5,313 nt of DNA from an uncultured Clostridium sp. (GTDB taxonomy: Bacteria; Bacillota; Clostridia; Lachnospirales; Lachnospiraceae): positions 1 to 5,313 of the forward strand of contig CANRXD010000148.1 in the NCBI GenBank assembly GCA_947643685.1. The letters are read 5' to 3'. The position numbers and the translations under genes were made by a program. Shown here one piece after another: positions 1 through 5,313 of the stretch. The notes below the pieces were generated by a model. The model worked only from the letters and a program-made list of their open reading frames with translations. It had not been told where the DNA came from and did no database searches. Each line of letters begins with the position of its first letter. Positions within the stretch are counted from its first letter, which is position 1.

Positions 1-4
1 TCCA

Positions 5-24
5 CATCGGGCGAACGCCCGATG
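5..24. other. Hairpin A, 8-bp perfect stem
   Basis: CATCGGGC (5-12) is perfectly complementary to GCCCGATG (17-24), leaving the 4-nt loop GAAC. The stem is GC-rich and abuts the next hairpin with no spacer. No T-run follows on either strand, so it is not a classical intrinsic terminator. It may be part of a structured RNA, a 3' end of an upstream transcript, or a dispersed palindromic repeat. The window edge prevents a choice. Confidence 0.7.
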
Positions 25-54
25 CTTCTTGTCCGTCTTAAGCCGGACAAGAAG
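25..54. other. Hairpin B, 11-bp perfect stem
   Basis: CTTCTTGTCCG (25-35) is perfectly complementary to CGGACAAGAAG (44-54), with an 8-nt loop that contains the palindrome CTTAAG (37-42). It starts at the base directly after hairpin A. A run of six C (55-60) follows instead of the T-run of an intrinsic terminator. CCACA at 2-6 could also pair with TGTGG at 75-79 to close both hairpins into one multibranched fold, at the cost of the outer two pairs of hairpin A. I recognise no known riboswitch consensus in it. Confidence 0.75.
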
Positions 55-128
55 CCCCCCGCAAACGGTCCTCCTGTGGTAACCGGACGAAAATAACCGT
101 TAAGTTTGCTTAAAAGGCGATTTTCGTA

Positions 129-144
129 CATTTTTCCAAAAATG
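129..144. promoter_or_regulatory. Candidate operator palindrome upstream of nfnA promoter
   Basis: CATTTTT (129-135) and AAAAATG (138-144) form a perfect 7-bp inverted repeat around a CC centre, a size typical of a site for a dimeric repressor or activator. It lies just upstream of the predicted -35 element at 160. It does not match the Rex redox-repressor consensus (TTGTTAA-N4-TTAACAA) that would be expected for a redox gene. AT-rich palindromes can arise by chance, so the role is only inferred. Confidence 0.3.
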
Positions 145-159
145 AAATTTACTTTTGGG

Positions 160-188
160 TTGATATAAAACCAAGAACATGATAAACT
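160..188 (+). promoter_or_regulatory. Predicted sigma-A promoter of the nfnAB operon
   Basis: A -35 element TTGATA (160-165, 5 of 6 to consensus) is separated by 17 bp from TAAACT (183-188, 4 of 6). The latter is preceded by an extended -10 TG at 180-181. Transcription would start near 195, giving a leader of about 50 nt before the ATG at 247. An overlapping alternative is TATAAA (164-169) with its own extended -10 TG at 161-162, but it lacks a recognisable -35. Either would drive the two downstream genes. Confidence 0.5.
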
Positions 189-231
189 TAACATATATGA
201 GCAGTTTCAAGGGGAATTGCAGAAATTACAC

Positions 232-237
232 AGGAGG
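232..237 (+). promoter_or_regulatory. Shine-Dalgarno that fixes the nfnA start
   Basis: AGGAGG lies 9 nt before the ATG at 247. A longer in-frame reading from a TTG at 217 would place this ribosome binding site inside the coding region and would have only weak support of its own. The ATG at 247 is therefore the preferred start. The extended sequence CACAGGAGG (229-237) is perfectly complementary to CCTCCTGTG at 70-78. Confidence 0.85.
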
Positions 238-246
238 TTGAGCATT

Positions 247-1134
247 ATGTATCCGATTTTGAAGGCAGAAAAGCTGGCGGATAAAATTCATCTTATGGTA
301 GTAAAAGCGCCTAGAGTTGCGAAAAACTGCCAGCCTGGTGAGTTTGTAATCGTTAAGATTGATGAAGCAGGGGAGAGAATTCCGCTGACGATTTGCGACT
401 ATGACAGAGAAGAGGGAACCATCACAATCGTATTCCAGATTGTAGGCGCTTCCACAGACAGGATGGCGGAATTAAAAGCCGGAGACCAGTTCCGTGACGT
501 TGTTGGACCGTTGGGAAATCCGTCTGAGTTTGTGAAGGAGGACCTGGAGGAATTAAAGAAGAAAAAATACCTGTTTGTGGCAGGCGGCGTAGGTACCGCA
601 CCTGTTTACCCGCAGGTAAAATGGTTAAAAGAGCATGGAATTGATGCAGACGTTATTATGGGCTCCAAGACCAAGGATCTTCTGATTCTGGAAAAGGAGA
701 TGGAGGCTGTTGCCGGAAATCTCTATGTGACAACCGATGACGGTTCTTATATGAGAAAGGGCATGGTAACAGAGGTAATTAAGGATCTGGTTGTGAACCA
801 GGGCAAGAAGTATGATGTCTGTGTGGCAATCGGACCGATGATCATGATGAAATTCGTATGTCTTCTGACAAAAGAGCTGGGACTTCCCACCATTGTCAGC
901 CTGAATCCGATCATGGTAGACGGCACCGGAATGTGCGGCGCCTGCCGTGTAACCGTTGGAGATTCTGTTAAGTTCGCATGTGTGGACGGACCGGAATTTG
1001 ACGGACATGCAGTAAACTTTGATGAAGCAATGAAGCGCCAGCAGATGTACAAGACAGAGGAGGGACGAGCTCTCCTTAAGCTTCGCGAAGGCGATACCCA
1101 TCACGGCGGCTGCGGACACTGCAGCGACAATTAA
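247..1134 (+). CDS. nfnA: NfnA-like FAD/NAD/[2Fe-2S] subunit (sulfide/dihydroorotate dehydrogenase-like)
   Basis: This 295-aa protein belongs to the ferredoxin-NADP reductase-like family that includes NfnA, SudB and PyrK. The FAD-binding barrel contains RIPLTICD (44-51). The NAD-binding half has AGGVGTAP (112-119). Toward the C-terminus, DGTGMCGACRV (225-235) with Cys230, Cys233 and the later Cys245 form a [2Fe-2S] site; in Nfn structures an Asp is reported as the fourth ligand, and Asp225 is a candidate. In NfnAB this subunit takes up NADH electrons in the cytoplasm and passes them through its cluster to NfnB. It is followed after 16 nt by the partner gene, so the two should be co-transcribed and co-translated. 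The tail ends in a His/Cys-rich HHGGCGHC (285-292), with an extra CxxC at 289-292 outside the core cluster site. PyrK is less likely because no pyrD is adjacent. Family assignment is firm; true electron bifurcation is inferred from the gene pair. Confidence 0.92.
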   Translation: MYPILKAEKLADKIHLMVVKAPRVAKNCQPGEFVIVKIDEAGERIPLTICDYDREEGTITIVFQIVGASTDRMAELKAGDQFRDVVGPLGNPSEFVKEDLEELKKKKYLFVAGGVGTAPVYPQVKWLKEHGIDADVIMGSKTKDLLILEKEMEAVAGNLYVTTDDGSYMRKGMVTEVIKDLVVNQGKKYDVCVAIGPMIMMKFVCLLTKELGLPTIVSLNPIMVDGTGMCGACRVTVGDSVKFACVDGPEFDGHAVNFDEAMKRQQMYKTEEGRALLKLREGDTHHGGCGHCSDN

Positions 1135-1150
1135 TTGTGGAGGAACAGAC

Positions 1151-2536
1151 ATGGACGTAATGAAGAAAGTACCTGTAAGAGAGCAGGACCCGAAGGTGCG
1201 TGCTACCAATTTTGCGGAAGTATGCTACGGATATAATGAAGAAGAGGCGGTTGCAGAGGCAGAGCGCTGCTTAAACTGCAAAAATGCAAGATGTATTGCC
1301 GGATGTCCGGTAAATATTGATATTCCGACTTTTATCAATGAGGTTAAAGAAGGAAAATACGAGGATGCGGCCAATACAATCGCAAAATCCTCCGCGCTTC
1401 CCGCAGTTTGCGGACGTGTATGTCCGCAGGAGAGCCAGTGTGAAGGAAAATGTGTCCGCGGAATCAAGGGTGAGCCTATTTCCATCGGTAAGCTGGAGCG
1501 CTTTGTGGCAGACTGGTCCAGAGAGCACGGCTTTGTTCCCAAGGCAGCAGAAGAGAAGCTTGGAAAGAAAGTGGCAGTTATCGGTTCCGGCCCTGCCGGC
1601 CTTACCTGTGCAGGAGACCTGGCAAAGCTTGGCTACGATGTAACGATCTTTGAGGCTCTTCACGAGCCGGGCGGAGTTCTTACATACGGAATTCCGGAGT
1701 TCCGTCTTCCGAAGCAGGCAGTGGTACAGCCGGAAATCGACAACGTAAGAAAGCTTGGCGTTAAGATTGAGACGAACGTTATTATCGGCAAATCCGTAAC
1801 CGTTGATGAGCTGATGGACGAGGAGGGCTTCTCCGCCGTATTTATCGGCTCTGGCGCAGGACTTCCGAAGTTCATGGGTATCCCCGGTGAGAACGCCAAC
1901 GGCGTATTTTCCGCCAATGAGTACCTGACAAGAAGCAACCTGATGAAGGCGTTCCGCGATGACTATGATACCCCGATTTCCACCAACAAGAAGGTAGTTG
2001 TTGTGGGCGGCGGCAACGTGGCTATGGATGCCGCAAGAACCGCACTCCGCCTTGGCGCTGAAGTTCATGTTGTATACAGAAGAAGCGAAGCTGAGCTTCC
2101 GGCACGAGTGGAGGAAGTGCATCATGCAAAAGAAGAGGGCGTTATTTTTGACCTCCTCACAAACCCGGTTGAAATTCTTGTGGATGAGAAGGGCTGGGTA
2201 AAGGGCATGACCGTAATCCGTATGGAGCTTGGCGAGCCGGATGCATCCGGAAGAAGACGCCCGGTTGAGGTTCCCGGTTCCGAGTTCACCATCGACTGTG
2301 ATGCAGTGATCATGTCCCTTGGAACCTCCCCGAACCCGTTAATTTCCTCCACGACAGGCGGACTGGAAATCAACAAGCACAGATGTATTGTGGCCGATGA
2401 AAAGAATGGTCAGACTTCCAGAGAAGGCGTATTTGCAGGCGGCGATGCCGTAACTGGCGCGGCAACTGTAATTCTTGCCATGGAGGCAGGAAAAGCAGGC
2501 GCCCGTGGGATTCATGAGTACTTAAGCAATAAATAA
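1151..2536 (+). CDS. nfnB: NfnB-like NADPH-binding flavoprotein (GltD/GltA-like, glutamate synthase small subunit family)
   Basis: This 461-aa protein has the full architecture of the family. An N-terminal Fe-S domain carries C40, C43, C48 and C52, then C87, C91, C97 and C101, as expected for two [4Fe-4S] clusters. A first Rossmann fold with GSGPAG (145-150) binds FAD. A second, GGGNVAMD (286-293), is followed by YRR (309-311), suited to the NADP 2'-phosphate. The FAD-closing motif GVFAGGD (426-432) lies near the end. In NfnAB this subunit holds the bifurcating FAD, oxidises reduced ferredoxin through its clusters and reduces NADP+. The start is supported by GGAGG at 1139-1143, 7 nt upstream; an in-frame ATG at 1160 is less well placed. 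Such proteins are often labelled 'NADPH-dependent glutamate synthase', but no large glutamate synthase subunit is present in this window and the neighbour is an NfnA homologue. No truncation or missing cluster cysteine is seen. Confidence 0.93.
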   Translation: MDVMKKVPVREQDPKVRATNFAEVCYGYNEEEAVAEAERCLNCKNARCIAGCPVNIDIPTFINEVKEGKYEDAANTIAKSSALPAVCGRVCPQESQCEGKCVRGIKGEPISIGKLERFVADWSREHGFVPKAAEEKLGKKVAVIGSGPAGLTCAGDLAKLGYDVTIFEALHEPGGVLTYGIPEFRLPKQAVVQPEIDNVRKLGVKIETNVIIGKSVTVDELMDEEGFSAVFIGSGAGLPKFMGIPGENANGVFSANEYLTRSNLMKAFRDDYDTPISTNKKVVVVGGGNVAMDAARTALRLGAEVHVVYRRSEAELPARVEEVHHAKEEGVIFDLLTNPVEILVDEKGWVKGMTVIRMELGEPDASGRRRPVEVPGSEFTIDCDAVIMSLGTSPNPLISSTTGGLEINKHRCIVADEKNGQTSREGVFAGGDAVTGAATVILAMEAGKAGARGIHEYLSNK

Positions 2537-2559
2537 GGTCGATGGAAGACGTTTGGATG

Positions 2560-2593
2560 CTGCCGCAGGAGATTTTTCCTGCGGCAGTTCTTT
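2560..2593 (+). terminator. Intrinsic terminator of the nfnAB operon
   Basis: CTGCCGCAGGA (2560-2570) pairs perfectly with TCCTGCGGCAG (2577-2587) across a 6-nt loop, giving an 11-bp GC-rich stem. TTCTTT follows at 2588-2593, an interrupted but adequate U-tract. It begins 23 nt after the stop codon of nfnB. The opposite strand has no T-run after the stem, so it should act in the + direction only and separate the redox operon from the transporter genes. Confidence 0.85.
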
Positions 2594-2613
2594 CAGCGTT
2601 CAAAGCAAAGCTC

Positions 2614-2637
2614 TTGTCATTCATGTTAATGTATAAA
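2614..2637 (+). promoter_or_regulatory. Weak candidate promoter for the MATE gene pair
   Basis: The terminator just upstream implies that the transporter genes need their own promoter between about 2594 and 2680. The best -10-like element is TATAAA (2632-2637). TTGTCA (2614-2619) resembles a -35 element, but the spacer is only 12 bp, too short for a standard sigma-A promoter. The true promoter could use TATAAA with a poor -35, or an activator. The location is therefore tentative. Confidence 0.25.
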
Positions 2638-2693
2638 AGCAAGACGGTCAGCGGAAAAGCCTCCCCTGCCCGATTACCCTGGAGATAAGTATA

Positions 2694-4043
2694 ATGAGAA
2701 GAAATATTGACTTGCTTCATGAACCGATTCTTCCGGCTTTAACCAGACTTGCCCTTCCCATTATGGCTACTTCTCTGGTTCAGATGGCCTATAATCTGAC
2801 GGATATGGCCTGGATAGGCCGTGTGGGTGTAGGAGCCGTGTCGGCGGTAGGATCGGCATCTATGTTTACCTGGTTTTCCCAGGGCGTCAGCAACCTGGCC
2901 AAAATGGGAGGGCAGGTGAAAGTGGCCCATGCCCTTGGACAGGGAAACAGGAAGGAGGCGGCGGAATACGCCCAGGGGGCGTTTCAGATTGGGATTCTGT
3001 TTGCCCTGATTTTCAGCTTCCTCACCATCACATGCCGGAAGGGCCTGATCGGTTTTTTTAATATGAAAAATCCGGAAATCATCCGGGACGCAGAGCTGTA
3101 TCTGATGATCACCTGCGGATTGATTCTGTTTTCTTTTTTAAATGCGATTTTTACCGGGATTCTTACGGCATCCGGAGACAGCAGAACGCCGTTTTTATCC
3201 AATGTGATCGGACTTGTGATCAATATGATTCTGGATCCGGTTTTCATATTTGGCCTGGGACCGGTTCCTCCGATGGGAGTGGCCGGAGCGGCTTTTGCCA
3301 CGGTGGGGGCTCAGGCAGTGGTGACGGCAGTGTTCCTTTTTTCCGTCCGCAGTGACACTATCCTCTTTGACAAGGTGAAGATCCTGCGTTCCACATCTGT
3401 GGTTCATATGAAACAGATTGTGAGAATCGGGTTTCCGGCGGCAATCCAGACCATGATTTACAGCGGCATTTCCATGATTCTTACCAGATTGGTGGCAGGT
3501 TTCGGAGATACGGCCATCGCGGTTCAGCGGGTAGGGGGCCAGATCGAGTCGGTGTCCTGGATGGCAGCCGACGGCTTTGCGGCGGCCATCAATTCTTTTG
3601 TGGGACAGAACTTCGGAGCAAAGCAGTGGGACCGGGTGAAGAAGGGATATATAAAGGCGGCCCAGATCATGTTTCTGTGGGGGATGTTTTCCACAGGACT
3701 TCTGATTTTTGCGGCGGAGCCTATTTTCAGAATCTTTATCTGCGAGACTGATGTGGTGGCGGATGGAATTGTTTATCTTCAGGTCCTTGGGGTATCCCAG
3801 ATGTTTATGTGTGAGGAAATTCTTACCACGGGAGCTCTTTCCGGTCTTGGAAAGACCATGCAGGCTTCTGTCATCAGCATTATTCTCACTTCGGCGCGGA
3901 TTCCCATGGCGCTTTTGCTTGTGATGACACCTCTGGGACTTTCCGGAATCTGGTGGGCCATCACCCTGTCCAGCGTTTTAAAAGGAATCGTGTATATGAT
4001 TTATTTTATGGCAACCATGAGAAAAATGCCGGAAACGGCATAG
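2694..4043 (+). CDS. MATE family efflux transporter (first of pair, complete)
   Basis: This 449-aa protein is the normal length for a MATE (multidrug and toxic compound extrusion) antiporter, which exports organic cations and drugs across the cytoplasmic membrane in exchange for Na+ or H+. About 12 hydrophobic segments are visible (first near 13-33, last near 414-441), arranged as two related halves split around residues 220-240. Family hallmarks include YNLTDMAWIG (33-42) with the TM1 acidic residue Asp37, LGQGNRKEA (81-89), LDPVFIFGLG (180-189), and in the second half GQNFGAKQWDRV (304-315). The start ATG has GGAG at 2681-2684, 9 nt upstream; the N-terminus then runs into the typical LPALTRLALPI beginning of TM1. 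The substrate cannot be read from sequence. A second MATE gene follows after 32 nt, probably in the same transcript. No regulator gene lies beside it in the window. Confidence 0.95.
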   Translation: MRRNIDLLHEPILPALTRLALPIMATSLVQMAYNLTDMAWIGRVGVGAVSAVGSASMFTWFSQGVSNLAKMGGQVKVAHALGQGNRKEAAEYAQGAFQIGILFALIFSFLTITCRKGLIGFFNMKNPEIIRDAELYLMITCGLILFSFLNAIFTGILTASGDSRTPFLSNVIGLVINMILDPVFIFGLGPVPPMGVAGAAFATVGAQAVVTAVFLFSVRSDTILFDKVKILRSTSVVHMKQIVRIGFPAAIQTMIYSGISMILTRLVAGFGDTAIAVQRVGGQIESVSWMAADGFAAAINSFVGQNFGAKQWDRVKKGYIKAAQIMFLWGMFSTGLLIFAAEPIFRIFICETDVVADGIVYLQVLGVSQMFMCEEILTTGALSGLGKTMQASVISIILTSARIPMALLLVMTPLGLSGIWWAITLSSVLKGIVYMIYFMATMRKMPETA

Positions 4044-4064
4044 GAGAAGGTAAAAACAACAGAT

Positions 4065-4069
4065 GGAGG
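4065..4069 (+). promoter_or_regulatory. Shine-Dalgarno that fixes the start of the second MATE gene
   Basis: GGAGG lies 6 nt before the ATG at 4076, whose frame stays open to the window edge and encodes clear MATE motifs. A competing ATG at 4063 has GGAGAAGG (4043-4050) 12 nt upstream, but its frame encodes no transporter sequence and stops at 4557. Confidence 0.8.
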
Positions 4070-4075
4070 GGCTTT

Positions 4076-5313
4076 ATGAAGAAAAACATGACTCAGGAGG
4101 AGCGGTACGTAATGATGACGGAGACTCCGGTTTCCAGACTGATTCCCAGTCTGGCGGTGCCTACCATCATCAGTATGCTGGTAACATCCATCTACAACAT
4201 GGCCGATACTTTTTTTGTAAGCCAGATCAATACCAGCGCTTCCGCAGCCGTGGGTATTATTTACTCCCTGATGGCCATGATTCAGGCCATAGGCTTTACT
4301 CTGGGAATGGGTGCGGGAAATTTCATATCCCGGAGTCTTGGAAAAAGGGACGAAGAAACTGCAGTCCGCACGGCGGCGACGGCCTTTTATACGGCGGTTT
4401 CCGTGGGACTTCTGATGACCGTTACAGGTCTTTTGAGCCTGGAGAGACTGGTACGTATGTTAGGGGCCACGGAAACTATTGCGCCTTATGCCAGGGATTA
4501 TGCCAGATATATTCTTCTGGGGGCGCCGGTGATGACAGGCTCTTTTGTGATGAATAACCTCCTGCGTTCCCAGGGCTTTGCCTTTTACTCCATGCTTGGA
4601 ATAACCACAGGCGGTATTTTGAATATGATTCTGGACCCGATTTTTATTTTCGGCTTCGGGCTTGGAATTTCCGGAGCGGCTCTGGCCACGGTTTTAAGCC
4701 AGTGCATCAGTTTTGGAATCCTGTTTTTCCAGTGTAATTTCCGAAAGGGCTGCATCAGACTTCGTATCAGCAAGTTTACGCCCACAGGGAAGATTTATGG
4801 GGAAATTCTCCATGCGGGACTGCCTTCTCTCTGCCGTCAGGGTCTTGCCAGTGCGGCCGCGGTGGTCCTCAACGTGGCGGCCAATCCTTTTGGGGACGCG
4901 GCCATCGCGGCCATGTCCATCGTGACCAGGTATATGATGTTCATTAACTCAGCTCTGATTGGCTTTGGTCAGGGCTTTCAGCCGGTGTGCGGTTTTAACT
5001 TCGGGGCCAAACGGTATGACCGGGTTCTGGAGTCTTTCTGGTTCTGTCTGAAGGTGGCATTGATTCTTCTTACCACTCTGGGGGCTGTAAGCTTTCTGGG
5101 AGCGGAGAATATTATGGGGGTATTCCGTAAAGGTGACAGAGAAGTCATCGAAATCGGAACCTGGGCTCTGCGGTTCCAGTGTCTGACTATGCCTCTCCAG
5201 GCCTGGATCATCATGTCTAATATGCTGACCCAGTCCATTGGCTACGGCTTTCGGGCATCCATTGTGGCAGCGGGACGCCAGGGCATTTTCTTTATTCCGG
5301 CCCTTTTAACGCT
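4076..5313 (+). CDS. MATE family efflux transporter (second of pair), 3' end cut by window edge
   Basis: I translated this frame by hand from the ATG at 4076; it contains 412 sense codons with no stop before the window ends. MATE proteins are usually around 450 aa, so roughly 35-45 residues are likely missing. The protein has many hydrophobic segments and family motifs: YNMADTFFVSQ (40-50) with Asp44 in TM1, LGMGAGN (76-82), LDPIFIFGFG (186-195), GFGQGFQP (296-303) and GFNFGAKRYDRV (306-317). The TM1 motif and the GFGQGFQP region recall the MepA-like branch of the family, a subfamily impression only. It should export cationic compounds by Na+ or H+ antiport. It lies 32 nt after the first MATE gene on the same strand and is probably co-transcribed. 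The two proteins share only the general family motifs and differ over most of their length, so this is not a recent tandem duplication. Confidence 0.94.
   Translation, partial: MKKNMTQEERYVMMTETPVSRLIPSLAVPTIISMLVTSIYNMADTFFVSQINTSASAAVGIIYSLMAMIQAIGFTLGMGAGNFISRSLGKRDEETAVRTAATAFYTAVSVGLLMTVTGLLSLERLVRMLGATETIAPYARDYARYILLGAPVMTGSFVMNNLLRSQGFAFYSMLGITTGGILNMILDPIFIFGFGLGISGAALATVLSQCISFGILFFQCNFRKGCIRLRISKFTPTGKIYGEILHAGLPSLCRQGLASAAAVVLNVAANPFGDAAIAAMSIVTRYMMFINSALIGFGQGFQPVCGFNFGAKRYDRVLESFWFCLKVALILLTTLGAVSFLGAENIMGVFRKGDREVIEIGTWALRFQCLTMPLQAWIIMSNMLTQSIGYGFRASIVAAGRQGIFFIPALLT

Larger units (their letters stand above)
1..246. other. Intergenic region upstream of nfnA, no supported gene
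   Basis: I find no convincing gene here. The left third is GC-rich and dominated by inverted repeats (5-24, 25-54, and weaker pairings such as 61-66 with 104-109 and 64-69 with 96-101). From about 90 onward the DNA is AT-rich and looks like a promoter region. TAACCG occurs as a direct repeat at 80-85 and 94-99, and CCGGAC at 43-48 and 83-88. Frame 1 is open from the window edge to a TAA at 94-96, so a truncated upstream gene cannot be fully excluded. However, the perfect palindromes inside that stretch argue for structured non-coding DNA or RNA. Confidence 0.6.

Noticed and set aside
66..86. T-box-like sequence (TGGTAACCG)
   Set aside because: It resembles the T-box core only over a few bases; no specifier stem or antiterminator/terminator pair follows, and the downstream genes are not amino-acid related.
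1..96. C-terminal end of an upstream + strand gene (frame 1 open to the TAA at 94-96)
   Set aside because: The stretch is only 31 codons and consists largely of two perfect palindromes; no family can be recognised. Not excluded, but unsupported.
99..115. Possible Rex redox-repressor site (TTAA-N6-TTAA at 100-113)
   Set aside because: The spacing between the TTAA half-sites is 6 nt rather than 4, and the outer TTG/CAA bases of the Rex consensus are missing.
197..241. 14-codon leader ORF (ATG 197, TGA 239-241) ending just before nfnA
   Set aside because: It has no ribosome binding site, begins almost at the predicted transcription start, and its sequence shows no run of a single amino acid that would suggest attenuation.
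217..246. Extended nfnA N-terminus from a TTG start at 217
   Set aside because: The AGGAGG at 232-237 would lie inside this extension and is ideally placed for the ATG at 247; the ten extra residues match nothing recognisable.
625..1209. 194-codon - strand ORF opposite nfnA and the start of nfnB
   Set aside because: It spans the junction of two well-supported + strand genes and shows no domain or conserved motif.
1271..2125. 284-codon - strand ORF opposite nfnB
   Set aside because: It lies wholly opposite a clear gene; the translation is Cys/Ser-rich with no recognisable domain, as expected for an antisense shadow.
4063..4557. 164-codon + strand ORF overlapping the start of the second MATE gene
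   Set aside because: It is an out-of-frame shadow: low-complexity, Gly/Tyr/His-rich translation with no membrane segments, while the frame from 4076 gives a clear MATE protein.

Overview
This 5.3-kb window looks like a chromosomal segment of an anaerobic Clostridia-class Firmicute, most likely a Lachnospiraceae member (inferred from protein style, strong AGGAGG-type ribosome binding sites and roughly balanced base composition; no 16S or other marker gene is present). All four recognisable genes lie on the + strand.

Positions 1-246 are non-coding as far as I can support. They hold two strong back-to-back hairpins at the left edge (5-24 and 25-54), a GC-rich stretch, then AT-rich DNA with a 16-bp palindrome (129-144), a plausible extended -10 promoter (160-188), and a strong Shine-Dalgarno that fixes the first start codon at 247.

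Positions 247-2536 form a tight two-gene operon. The first gene is a ferredoxin-NADP reductase-like FAD/[2Fe-2S]/NAD-binding protein. The second is a glutamate-synthase-small-subunit-like FAD/[4Fe-4S]/NADP-binding protein. Side by side, in this order and with no large glutamate synthase subunit, they fit NfnAB, the electron-bifurcating complex that couples NADH and reduced ferredoxin to NADP+ reduction. An intrinsic terminator (2560-2593) ends the unit.

Positions 2694-5313 hold two consecutive MATE-family multidrug/cation antiporters separated by 32 nt. The first is complete (449 aa). The second starts at 4076 and is still open at the right edge (412 codons visible, probably about 35-45 residues short). 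It is easily missed because no stop codon lies inside the window and a 164-codon out-of-frame ORF overlaps its start.

Functionally the window is a redox-balancing operon followed by an unrelated transporter pair. I do not see a convincing novel system. The items most worth checking are the structured upstream region of nfnA, including a 9-nt segment complementary to its ribosome binding site, the Cys/His-rich tail of NfnA, and the tandem pair of divergent MATE genes.
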